This document shows, piece by piece, positions 1 to 6,284 of a stretch of DNA of 6,360 bases. The position numbers were made by a program, and so were the translations under genes. Under the pieces are notes generated by a model that searched no databases, was not told where the DNA came from, and saw only the letters and a program-made list of their open reading frames with translations. Origin of the DNA: Gammaproteobacteria bacterium (lineage in GTDB: Bacteria; Pseudomonadota; Gammaproteobacteria; GRL18); NCBI GenBank assembly GCA_024511395.1, contig JANELJ010000049.1, positions 1 to 6,360 of the forward strand, given 5' to 3'. Numbering within the stretch: position 1 is the stretch's first letter; every line of letters begins with the position of its first letter.

Positions 1-40
1 GGATTTTAGGTTTGACACTATTTGTTCTAAAGGTTAAGTA

Positions 41-68
41 TTCATAGAAGGTTCATTTAGTTTACAAT
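41..68 (+). promoter_or_regulatory. candidate sigma70 promoter for the CopD-family gene
   Basis: A possible -35 TTCATA (41-46, 4 of 6 to consensus) and -10 TACAAT (63-68, 5 of 6) are separated by 16 bp, about 45 bp before the start codon at 113. A perfect TTGACA lies further upstream at 12-17, but its best-spaced -10 is poor. The call rests on motif matching only, and the upstream context is cut by the window edge. Confidence 0.3.
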
Positions 69-112
69 AGCGCTCTTATTATCCGGTTTTTATCCATCGA
101 ACGAGGTTTTTT

Positions 113-583
113 ATGAGTTATTCTCTTGCTTTTACTATCCATATTCTTGGTGCCGTTATCTGGGTAGGGGGAATGTTTTTTGCGCATATGATCCTGCGTC
201 CTTCGGCCATTGAAAAACTGGAGCCGCCTCAACGCCTGCCCTTATGGCTTGCCGTTTTCGGACGTTTTTTCTTCTGGGTGTGGATTTCGGTTATTGCTAT
301 TTTAATCACCGGCTACTGGATGATTTTTGATGTATTCGGCAGACTGGCCGGACTGAAAGCGACTTATATCCATATAATGCATGGTATCGGTCTGATAATG
401 ACCGCCATATATGCTTATATTTATTTTGCCCTGTTTCAACAGTTTAAGACTGCCGTTAATGCTGGAAATTTCCCCCAGGGCGGCGCCATTATTAATAAAA
501 TCCGTAATATGGTCACGACCAACCTGGTACTTGGCCTGATCACCATTATTGTTGCCAGCGGCGGTAAATATATTAATTTATAG
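113..583 (+). CDS. CopD-family small inner-membrane protein
   Basis: This 156-aa protein is almost entirely hydrophobic, with four predicted membrane helices at about residues 5-27, 47-71, 82-106 and 132-151. The N-terminal helix carries the pattern HILGAVIWVGGMFFAH (H10 and H25), typical of stand-alone CopD-domain proteins, and the third helix carries H87 and H90. These paired histidines could bind copper or heme. In the family, CopD domains are linked to copper uptake or resistance, but many stand-alone members of about 150 aa have no proven role, so copper transport is inferred. The start is well supported: GAGG at 103-106 lies 6 nt before ATG. The gene ends with TAG (581-583) and converges on djlA with 27 bp between the stop codons. 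No copper chaperone or oxidase gene lies beside it in the window. Confidence 0.8.
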   Translation: MSYSLAFTIHILGAVIWVGGMFFAHMILRPSAIEKLEPPQRLPLWLAVFGRFFFWVWISVIAILITGYWMIFDVFGRLAGLKATYIHIMHGIGLIMTAIYAYIYFALFQQFKTAVNAGNFPQGGAIINKIRNMVTTNLVLGLITIIVASGGKYINL

Positions 584-610
584 GAGCAGGTTTTAGGAAT
601 AAGGGTGCTC
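584..610. terminator. weak candidate bidirectional hairpin between convergent genes
   Basis: The 27-bp gap between the stops of the CopD-family gene and djlA holds GAGCA (584-588) and its reverse complement TGCTC (606-610). This gives a 5-bp stem with a 17-nt loop. There is no U tract directly after it in either direction, so it is only a weak intrinsic terminator candidate. The position between convergent genes is the main support. Confidence 0.2.
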
Positions 611-1408
611 TTACTTCCTGGATTTTTTGATTAACTCATAGGCCGCTTTAATCTGCTGGGTTTTTTCTGTGGCCAGCTGAATCATTTCTTCTGGCAGGCC
701 TTTGGAAACCAGTTTATCGGGGTGGTGCTGGTTCATCATTCTGAGGTAGGCTTTTTTCACTTCTGCATCAGTGGCGGATTCCGGAACACCCAGCATTTCA
801 TAGGCTTCTTTTAATAAATCCGCCAAACTTTTGCCACTGTCTACCCCGCCATAATAATAGTCCTGTCCATCCAGTCCCAGATTAGAGCGAACCAGGGCGG
901 ATAACTGTTCAATATGACGAGCACTAAAGCCCAGCTGAGCGGCAATGCGGTTAATAATGGCCTGTTCGGCACTGTCCATCTTACCGTCGGCATAAGCAGC
1001 ATGTAGCTGAATTTCCAGAAACATCTGCAGCAATGTGGTACAGCTGTGAGCAACCTGTTTAAACTGCAGCAGGACACCATCCAGATCAAAGTTCGCTTTT
1101 TTACCCTCATTAAATAACTGGACAGCCGCTTTTTTCTGTTCCGCATCTAGTTGCATATGCTCCATGATCTGCCAGGCCATGGCAATTTCATCTTCACTGA
1201 CCCGGCCATCGACTTTGGCAATATGCCCCATAATGGAAAACGTGGCAGAGAAAAATGCCGCTTGGGTTAATTCGTTATTTTCTCCCAGTGCTTCATTATT
1301 GGGTTTATCAACAAACTTATGTCCAAGAATACCGCCAATTAACAGGCCCAACGGACCGACCATGGAAAAACCGACCACACCACCAATTAATTTGCCCCAC
1401 CAACTCAT
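611..1408 (-). CDS. djlA: DjlA-like membrane-anchored DnaJ co-chaperone
   Basis: This 265-aa protein has the full architecture of DjlA. A glycine-rich N-terminal membrane segment (about residues 6-30) anchors it in the inner membrane. A TerB-like helical domain follows at about 50-165, with the acidic repeats KVDGRVSEDE (65-74) and YADGKMDSAEQ (139-149). After a short linker rich in Gly and Tyr comes a C-terminal J domain (about 200-265), with the invariant HPD motif at H229-P230-D231. In the family, the HPD loop stimulates the ATPase of DnaK, and E. coli DjlA influences envelope stress signalling such as the Rcs pathway. Length and domain order are normal and no frame damage is seen. The start is supported by AAGGA (complement of 1416-1420) 7 nt before ATG. 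The gene faces the CopD-family gene tail to tail and appears to be transcribed alone. Confidence 0.93.
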   Translation of the reverse strand: MSWWGKLIGGVVGFSMVGPLGLLIGGILGHKFVDKPNNEALGENNELTQAAFFSATFSIMGHIAKVDGRVSEDEIAMAWQIMEHMQLDAEQKKAAVQLFNEGKKANFDLDGVLLQFKQVAHSCTTLLQMFLEIQLHAAYADGKMDSAEQAIINRIAAQLGFSARHIEQLSALVRSNLGLDGQDYYYGGVDSGKSLADLLKEAYEMLGVPESATDAEVKKAYLRMMNQHHPDKLVSKGLPEEMIQLATEKTQQIKAAYELIKKSRK

Positions 1409-1428
1409 CGTTGCGTCCTTAAATAATA

Positions 1429-1457
1429 ATTACCAGAATAATTCGAAATCATATCAA
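1429..1457 (-). promoter_or_regulatory. candidate sigma70 promoter for djlA
   Basis: Read on the minus strand, TTGATA (complement of 1452-1457, 5 of 6 to the -35 consensus) is followed after 17 bp by GGTAAT (complement of 1429-1434, 4 of 6 to the -10 consensus). It would start transcription near 1422, leaving a short leader that just includes the ribosome binding site. The call is motif-based. Confidence 0.35.
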
Positions 1458-1562
1458 ATTCGGGGCCAATATTGAATTTTCTGGCTGACTCAGGTAACTT
1501 TCAGACAGAATCGGAACATACTTTGGTTAAAATATATTCAATTTGAAATTTATAACCTCTGA

Positions 1563-1672
1563 GTATCCATTGACCGTGCTTCTTGATGAAATTTCAGCAG
1601 CAGGGACGCTGCCGAAAAGCCTCCATGGATGGATTCACGGCGTCTTCAGCAAGGAGTACGATCAATGGATAC
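1563..1672. repeat. 110-bp imperfect palindrome, MITE-like or structured intergenic element
   Basis: The outer arm 1563-1590 pairs with 1645-1672: 24 of 28 positions are complementary. Two of the four exceptions are G-U type (1578/1657 and 1581/1654), and two are true mismatches (1574/1661 and 1586/1649). The outermost 11 bp on each side, GTATCCATTGA and TCAATGGATAC, differ by nothing. Inside, GACGCTG (1605-1611) pairs with CGGCGTC (1638-1644) with one wobble, and the perfect palindrome TCCATGGA lies in the loop at 1622-1629. A 14-nt asymmetric bulge (1591-1604) separates the two stems. The inner part is richer in GC than its surroundings, and no clear target-site duplication is visible at the ends. 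Such size and shape suit a non-autonomous transposable element or a dispersed intergenic repeat. A folded RNA leader for hit is an alternative. Confidence 0.75.
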
Positions 1673-1766
1673 GGTATTTGCGTCTAAATGAGAATTATAA
1701 AAGTATGTTCCGCCCTGACTTCCAGATAAATCAAATACACATTCAGAAACCATTGGAGCCCTGTTT

Positions 1767-2072
1767 ATGTCTGAACACAATTGTCTGTTCTGTCAGATCC
1801 TTGACGGTCATATTCCTGCAAACATTGCCTATGAAGATGAACGGGTTCTAGCCTTTCATGATATTGCACCACAGGCTCCCATTCATATACTAATCATTCC
1901 AAAACAGCATATTGCCACAATCAATGATTTTACAGAGGAACATCAGGATTTACTGGGCTATATGATCCTGACAGCAAAGAAACTGGCACAGGAACTCGGG
2001 GTCGCAGAGGACGAGGACGGTTACCGGTTGAACTTTAACTGCAACTGGGCATTGGACTGTGTCCAGCGATAA
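1767..2072 (+). pseudogene. HIT-family (HinT-like) hydrolase, 3' end lost including the His triad
   Basis: Residues 1-93 match the N-terminal four-fifths of a HinT-type purine nucleoside phosphoramidase. They include the start MSEHNCLFCQI with a Cys pair (C6, C9), the stretch AFHDIAPQAPIHILIIPKQH (29-48), and GYRLNFNCN (85-93). In the family this last segment is followed by a Gly-Gly-Gln block and the catalytic HxHxH motif, in a protein of roughly 110-120 aa. Here the frame instead adds eight unrelated residues, WALDCVQR, and stops at 2070-2072. The catalytic histidines are therefore absent and the product cannot work as a normal hydrolase. The added codons read antisense through the 3' end of the unknown gene on the other strand. 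The start is good: GGAG at 1755-1758, 8 nt before ATG. Either a deletion or rearrangement joined the two genes, or the assembly is chimeric. Confidence 0.85.
2024..2046. other. breakpoint joining the hit fragment to the unknown minus-strand gene
   Basis: HIT homology on the plus strand runs through the codon at 2043-2045 and then stops abruptly. From about 2046 onward the minus-strand frame of the broken exported gene is the plausible coding sequence. Its last residues, LQLKFNR, are simply the hit segment read backwards. This makes 2045/2046, give or take a few bases, the apparent recombination or assembly junction. Confidence 0.65.
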
Positions 2073-2296
2073 CGGGTTTCAAAGATCACGCACTGACCGT
2101 CCTCTGAATATTTCTGATAAAACCCGGTACCATCTTCCAGAATTTCCTCTACCCCGTCTTTGATTAACCGGCAGCCATCACCAACATAGAAAGTGTGATG
2201 CCAGCCCCGCTCAGTAAAATCACTGTCATAAACCATGGTACCAGACATTCGGGACAGCCGTGCCAGGGTTTCATCAAAATAAATACAGCTTTCTGC

Positions 2297-2302
2297 GGGG
2301 GG
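2297..2302 (-). other. frameshift site at a C6 run in the exported-protein pseudogene
   Basis: On the minus strand the sequence is AAC CCC CCG CAG in the upstream frame. One extra C, or a -1 ribosomal slip, places translation into the frame AAC CCC CCC GCA GAA AGC, which continues the plausible protein. C CCC CCG also fits the X XXY YYZ pattern of -1 slippery sites. A lost base in a homopolymer is the simplest reading. Confidence 0.65.
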
Positions 2303-3666
2303 TTGTTTTCTTTCCCGGTTTTATTTATGGACTGTTTTAAGTGCGGTGCGGCTTCTGACAAAGCTGAATAATTAATACTTTCATAAATAAGACCATTGGC
2401 ACTAATGGGTTCATTGACCAGTTGCTGTGCAGACTGTCCACTGTAAAGCACCAGATATTCGCCCATGATAGCTAGGTAAAGCTCAATGCCATAAGGCTCA
2501 AGTTCGGGAAAGTTTAAACGCTGTGGTTCTTTTGACGGAGTTAATAATGCCGTTGCCGAACTAAAATCGGATATCATACGCCAGATCTGCTGCGGGTATT
2601 CTGTAGCAATACTTAACAGGAAGGACACCTCTGCATTATTCTCCCCAGCGTCTTTCTCCTGACTCTGTTGTACTATTTTTAATTTCTGCAGAGCAAAGGC
2701 AATACCATGCAAACCATCAACAACCCCGGCCATTAATGCCGCCATAGCCGGATTGGTTTTAGCCATTCTGTCCTGCAATTTTAGCAGGGGCCTGCATTTA
2801 AAAACTGTGTTTTTAAATGACTCTGATACATAGAAAAACATCGGGGCTAATTGTGAAAAATTGGCACCGACAGCGAAAGCAAAAATGTTCTGCTCAGAAC
2901 CTTTTTTTACATAATCTGGTATAAAACCTCTAAAACGATTCAACTCAAGCTTTACATTCCGGTTTTTAATTTCCAGCAGGGCATTCATTTCACTGTGCTG
3001 GCTTATATTACCTTCCTGAGAGGGTACTGCATTATTCAAACGGGTAAAGCCCGCCGTTAGACGAGGAACTTCTTTTATCAGCTTCAGCAAATCCTCTTTA
3101 CATTCAGGAGTCTGCCAAGCTGACAGATGATTATCCCTGCCTGGGAGCCATGCCCCAATGGAGTTTGTTTTATGCTCATAAAAAGACAGCAGCACCTGTT
3201 CAAAATCTATAAAGTTAACCGAAACAGGTAGATAATGATTATCCTGAGCAATACCGGCTAATTTATCCGTAACAGTAAGTGATTGTACCGGCTGAGTGAT
3301 CCCCAGAATCAAACTGAGATCCCGTTCGGAAAGATTATCCGGGATCAGTGCCAGAGTCGCCATTTTATCAGAGTGTTTATCTGTCCTATCCGAAATTGAA
3401 ACAATTAACTGCATAGTTCCATCCAGGGAATAACTCCGGTATTTCTGCTGCAGATATTGTTTTGGCTGGAAGTTTAAACCGGAGAGACCTGAGGCCTTAT
3501 CCAGAATTGCTAATAAGTTCTGTTCCTGTTCAAGCCTTACCCGGATAACCGGGCTGATACCCTGGGTATAAAAAACAAAGGCCAGTTGTTCAGACAGGCC
3601 ATAATGGTTTTTAAACTCCGATACAGAAGTATCAGTACTGGAAGCATTTATAGTTTGCAGCAGATC

Positions 3667-3669
3667 CTA
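3667..3669 (-). other. in-frame amber codon in the exported-protein pseudogene
   Basis: The minus strand reads TAC TAG GAT CTG CTG. The frame is open on both sides and runs uninterrupted from 3918 to the C-run frameshift except for this codon, so a single substitution would account for it. If it terminates, translation yields only 83 aa. A restart at the ATG at 3412-3414 would make a protein without the signal peptide. Confidence 0.75.
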
Positions 3670-3932
3670 GTACAGTTCATAAAAAAACCAGCCGCTTGCA
3701 CCGAGCTGCTGTTTTTCAATATTGGAAAGAGGCTCCTCTGGTGTAATATCTAAAGGGGGTACAGGATAATCATAAATACTGACTTGCTCCATATTACCTG
3801 AAAAAAGCATGGTATCAGCAGGCACATAACTGAGTAATGGGTTATCTATTGCCCAGCCGCTGTGACTAAGAAGTAGAAAGCACAGGCTGGTTAGAATACC
3901 GACTCCATTAAATTTCATTCATCTGTCCATAA

Positions 3933-3961
3933 TTGTTATGATTAGGAGTGTTCCAGATATT
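3933..3961 (+). promoter_or_regulatory. candidate sigma70 promoter for the ChaN-family gene
   Basis: TTGTTA (3933-3938) and GATATT (3956-3961) are separated by 17 bp, each matching consensus at 4 of 6 positions. They lie in the 72-bp gap between the divergent pseudogene and the ChaN-family gene. The downstream ribosome site GGGAG (3980-3984) fits a short leader. The call is motif-based only. Confidence 0.3.
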
Positions 3962-3990
3962 TAATTTTACGTCAAAACCGGGAGTATTAC

Positions 3991-5004
3991 ATGATAAATT
4001 TTTTCAGGCGTTTTAGTTACTTCAGTGCTTTAATTATTATTTTTCTCTCTGCCTGTACACTCGGCATAACAACAGTATCTGAACATCCCCTGTTGGATAA
4101 AATCTGGTCGGTTAAAGAGCAGAAGTTTATCTCACAGGAACAGCTCAGGCAGCAGGTCCTTTCCTCTGATATTATTTTACTGGGCGAAACTCATGATAAT
4201 AAACAGCACCATCAATTACAGGCTGATACAATTCATGAATTTGTAATAAATAATCAGTCACCAGCGGTAGCCTTTGAAATGCTTAATCAGAACCAGCAGG
4301 AGAGCATTCATGATTTTCAGACAAGGAATAAAAACTCCGAAAGTATTACTGACGACTTTGCCAGAACCGTGGCCTGGAATAAATCCGGCTGGCCACAGTG
4401 GTCTTATTACCACCCGGTATTTGAACAGACTTTAGAAAATAATCTGCCGGTTATTGCCACAAATCTTGAACACAAACAGATCAGAAAGGTTATTAAACAG
4501 GGTCCTGAGGTACTGGATAAAAAGTACCAGGACTTGCTTAACAGGTATCAGTATAAACCTGATATTCAACAGACACTGGAGCAGGATATCCAGCTATCCC
4601 ATTGTGATATGCTGCTGGAAAATATGCTTACACCCATGCTTAGAGGCCAACAGGTTCGTGATCTGGCTATAATGACCACCATCCTGGAGAGCTTAAAACA
4701 GCATAAGAAAGTTATTGTGATTGCCGGTTCCGGTCATACCCGTAAAGACTATGGTCTTCCATGGTATCTGCATCAGGAACTGTCCGACAAACAATTTCAA
4801 AAACAGAATAATACCAGAATTCTAAGTATGGCTTTTATTGAAATCAGCCCGGATAAATTACAGCCTGCTGAATACTCTCAGGCCTGGGGAGAAAATCTTA
4901 AACACCTGCCTTTTGATTATGTCTGGTTTACCTCACGGGCAGAGCGGGAAGACCAGTGTGAAAAAATGAAAGCGTATATGCAGAAAAAAAATAAGAAGTC
5001 TTAA
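3991..5004 (+). CDS. ChaN-family lipoprotein (heme-binding / Tiki-superfamily fold)
   Basis: This 337-aa protein starts with a lipoprotein signal: basic MINFFRRF, a hydrophobic core, then the lipobox LSAC with the acylated cysteine at C22. The mature part carries the ChaN (Cofac_haem_bdg) signatures. These are IILLGETHDNKQHH (61-74), AFEMLNQ (94-100), a tryptophan-rich stretch around 129-140, QVRDLAIM (221-228) and the closing motif VIVIAGSGHTRKDYGLP (241-257). The GETH and GSGH histidines (H68, H249) are in the positions expected for the family's active or ligand site. Campylobacter ChaN binds heme at the outer membrane, but most homologues are uncharacterised, so iron or heme handling is inferred. 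A hydrolase role is an alternative, given the kinship with EreA and TraB. The start is well supported by GGGAG at 3980-3984, 6 nt before ATG. No heme receptor or TonB gene is adjacent. Confidence 0.85.
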   Translation: MINFFRRFSYFSALIIIFLSACTLGITTVSEHPLLDKIWSVKEQKFISQEQLRQQVLSSDIILLGETHDNKQHHQLQADTIHEFVINNQSPAVAFEMLNQNQQESIHDFQTRNKNSESITDDFARTVAWNKSGWPQWSYYHPVFEQTLENNLPVIATNLEHKQIRKVIKQGPEVLDKKYQDLLNRYQYKPDIQQTLEQDIQLSHCDMLLENMLTPMLRGQQVRDLAIMTTILESLKQHKKVIVIAGSGHTRKDYGLPWYLHQELSDKQFQKQNNTRILSMAFIEISPDKLQPAEYSQAWGENLKHLPFDYVWFTSRAEREDQCEKMKAYMQKKNKKS

Positions 5005-6264
5005 TTATTTTACCAGACTTTCAAAAATCTTGAAACCGGCAATATAAGTCCCTGCGGCTGAACCCAGCGTGGAGAAAAAGAACACCAGTAAGGTACGGGC
5101 AACTTTATTTTTCCACCAGCCTGAAATATGAGTGGTATCCTTTCTCAGCTGACTAAAATCACCAACATTAGGCTTTCTTAGATACAGTTCGATAGCCGCC
5201 GTCACCATTCCGGCTCCAATAGTAGGATTCAGGGAAGTAATGGGCGCTGCTATAAATGCTCCAATTACGGTTAATGGATGACCTTTAGCAATAGCCGCTC
5301 CAAGGGCAGACAGTGAGCCGTTAATCACCACCCACCAGATTAATAACTGGATACCCAGATCAGTACTCTTACTGAAACCAATGGCAAAACCCGCAATTAA
5401 AATGGCCACGATGATCCAGGGGATCAGTTTCGGCCAGCGGCTTTTTTCCGGCAATTGCTCCAGACGCTCGATAGTGGCCTGAGCTTTGGCGTGTAATTCT
5501 TCCGGACTGTTAATATCTTCGTCTTTAGCCAGGTAGGACTCAATACCTTTTAAATGACCTGCACCCACTACCGCCAAGATAGACTGGTTGTCTGATTCGG
5601 TCACTATCTGTTCCAGTTTGGCCGCCATGTACTGATCACGCTCGTCAATCAGTGGTGAGTACAGTTCTTTAGCTTCCTCTGCAAACTGGGCAAAGGTGGT
5701 TTCCAGAATATCACCTTCCTTGAGGCGTTCTATTTCATCTTCTGATACCTTTTCTGAAGTCACCACACTGCCGAGCAGACCGCCGATAATGCCCATTTTT
5801 TTCCACCAGGGCACGTTGCTGTACACCCGCTTGAGCGTAGTACCCACATCACGGTCAATCAGGTGGATATTACAGTTCAGCGCTTCGGCCTGCTCAATAG
5901 CCATACGCATTTCAGCGCCCGGCTCAATACCAAACTCTTCCGCCATTTTCTGCTGATAAGCACCCAGTGCTAGGGAAGCGATAACCATGGAGGCCTTGCC
6001 TTCTTTGAATACCCGGAACAGATCCATTTTAGCCAGTGAGTCCGGATCAATCATACTGCCGTAACGGCTGGGGCACAATTCAATAGCCACACCGTCATAG
6101 TGACCGGTTTCCAGTAACTCCCTGACTTTATCGGCACTGGCTTTAGAGACATGGGCTGTGCCCAGAACGGTAATTTTTTTACCTGCCAGGGTATGTTCGA
6201 AAATGGGTTTGTCCTGCTCGATGTTATCCGTATTGGTTTTGATGTCCGTGTTGGTTTGTTGCAC
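5005..6264 (-). CDS. TraB/PrgY-family membrane protein
   Basis: This 419-aa protein has the full TraB/PrgY layout. The N-terminal soluble domain (about 20-250) holds the conserved residues ITVLGTAHVSK (31-41, H38), VAIELCPSRY (59-68, E62), LIDRDV (135-140) and AVVGAGHLKG (231-240, H237). These correspond to the GxxH, Glu, Arg and GxxH positions proposed as the catalytic set in the Tiki superfamily. The C-terminal part has about four membrane helices (about 281-297, 303-322, 331-355 and 390-411). Enterococcal PrgY reduces pheromone activity. Chromosomal proteobacterial members have no settled role, so membrane-linked peptide or protein processing is inferred. The start is GTG (6262-6264): an in-frame stop lies at 6280-6282, no other start precedes the conserved domain, and only a weak AAGG sits 10 nt upstream. 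The short N-terminal repeat TNTDIKTNTDNI precedes the domain. The gene abuts the ChaN-family stop codon with no gap. Confidence 0.88.
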   Translation of the reverse strand: MQQTNTDIKTNTDNIEQDKPIFEHTLAGKKITVLGTAHVSKASADKVRELLETGHYDGVAIELCPSRYGSMIDPDSLAKMDLFRVFKEGKASMVIASLALGAYQQKMAEEFGIEPGAEMRMAIEQAEALNCNIHLIDRDVGTTLKRVYSNVPWWKKMGIIGGLLGSVVTSEKVSEDEIERLKEGDILETTFAQFAEEAKELYSPLIDERDQYMAAKLEQIVTESDNQSILAVVGAGHLKGIESYLAKDEDINSPEELHAKAQATIERLEQLPEKSRWPKLIPWIIVAILIAGFAIGFSKSTDLGIQLLIWWVVINGSLSALGAAIAKGHPLTVIGAFIAAPITSLNPTIGAGMVTAAIELYLRKPNVGDFSQLRKDTTHISGWWKNKVARTLLVFFFSTLGSAAGTYIAGFKIFESLVK

Positions 6265-6284
6265 TGGGTGGGGGCCTTTTTAGT

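Larger units (their letters stand above)
1409..1766. other. 358-bp intergenic region between djlA and the hit fragment
   Basis: The djlA start and the hit start point away from each other here. The part near djlA (1409-1562) is AT-rich and holds the candidate djlA promoter. The middle (1563-1672) is a long imperfect inverted repeat described separately. The last 94 bp (1673-1766) lead into hit and contain its ribosome binding site, GGAG at 1755-1758. An open frame running through 1543-1851 begins at TTG, has no good ribosome site, crosses the inverted repeat and overlaps hit in another frame, so I do not consider it a gene. I could not find a convincing -35/-10 pair for hit. Confidence 0.7.
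2021..3918 (-). pseudogene. broken gene for a large exported protein of unknown function
   Basis: Three minus-strand reading frames join into one protein of about 632 aa. The first part (3918-3667) starts with a Sec signal peptide (about residues 1-23, ending SGWA before IDNP). It continues NPLLSYVPADTMLF, a pattern reminiscent of DUF3352-type exported proteins; that family link is a weak guess. It ends at an amber codon, TAG at 3667-3669. The same frame continues without further stops through 3666-2303. At the C6 run (2297-2302 on the plus strand) one base is missing, and the plausible frame continues as AESCIYFDETLARLSRMSG to the TAA at 2021-2023. The unshifted frame instead gives an unlikely hydrophobic tail ending at 2164. 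The true 3' end is lost, because the last codons are antisense hit sequence. A weak GGA lies 7 nt before ATG. I do not recognise a catalytic motif. Periplasmic location is inferred from the signal peptide. Confidence 0.75.

Noticed and set aside
841..1475. Two open frames of about 100 codons over djlA (841-1146 minus, 1164-1475 plus)
   Set aside because: They overlap a well-supported DjlA coding region in other frames, and their translations show no family features.
1543..1851. Open frame of 102 codons upstream of and overlapping hit
   Set aside because: It begins with TTG, lacks a ribosome site, is largely made of the inverted-repeat element and overlaps the clearly homologous hit frame.
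2053..2065. Short hairpin TGGAC TGT GTCCA as a terminator for hit
   Set aside because: It has only a 5-bp stem and no U tract, and lies within coding sequence of the minus-strand gene.
2021..2248. Separate 75-codon gene on the minus strand
   Set aside because: It is the 3' continuation of the longer exported-protein gene after the C-run frameshift. Its coding character extends upstream of its ATG, and its last codons are antisense hit.
2164..3414. Stand-alone 416-codon gene starting at the ATG at 3412-3414
   Set aside because: The frame is open upstream to the amber codon and then on to a signal peptide, and the ATG has no good ribosome site, so it is an internal methionine of a larger broken gene.
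3667..3669. Pyrrolysine or other amber recoding
   Set aside because: The CopD-family gene in the same window ends with TAG, so amber acts as a normal stop here. The gene also carries other lesions, making a nonsense mutation more likely.
4454..4672. 72-codon open frame inside the ChaN-family gene
   Set aside because: It is an out-of-frame shadow of a well-supported gene.
5696..5956. 86-codon open frame opposite the TraB-like gene
   Set aside because: It is antisense to conserved TraB/PrgY coding sequence and has no independent support.
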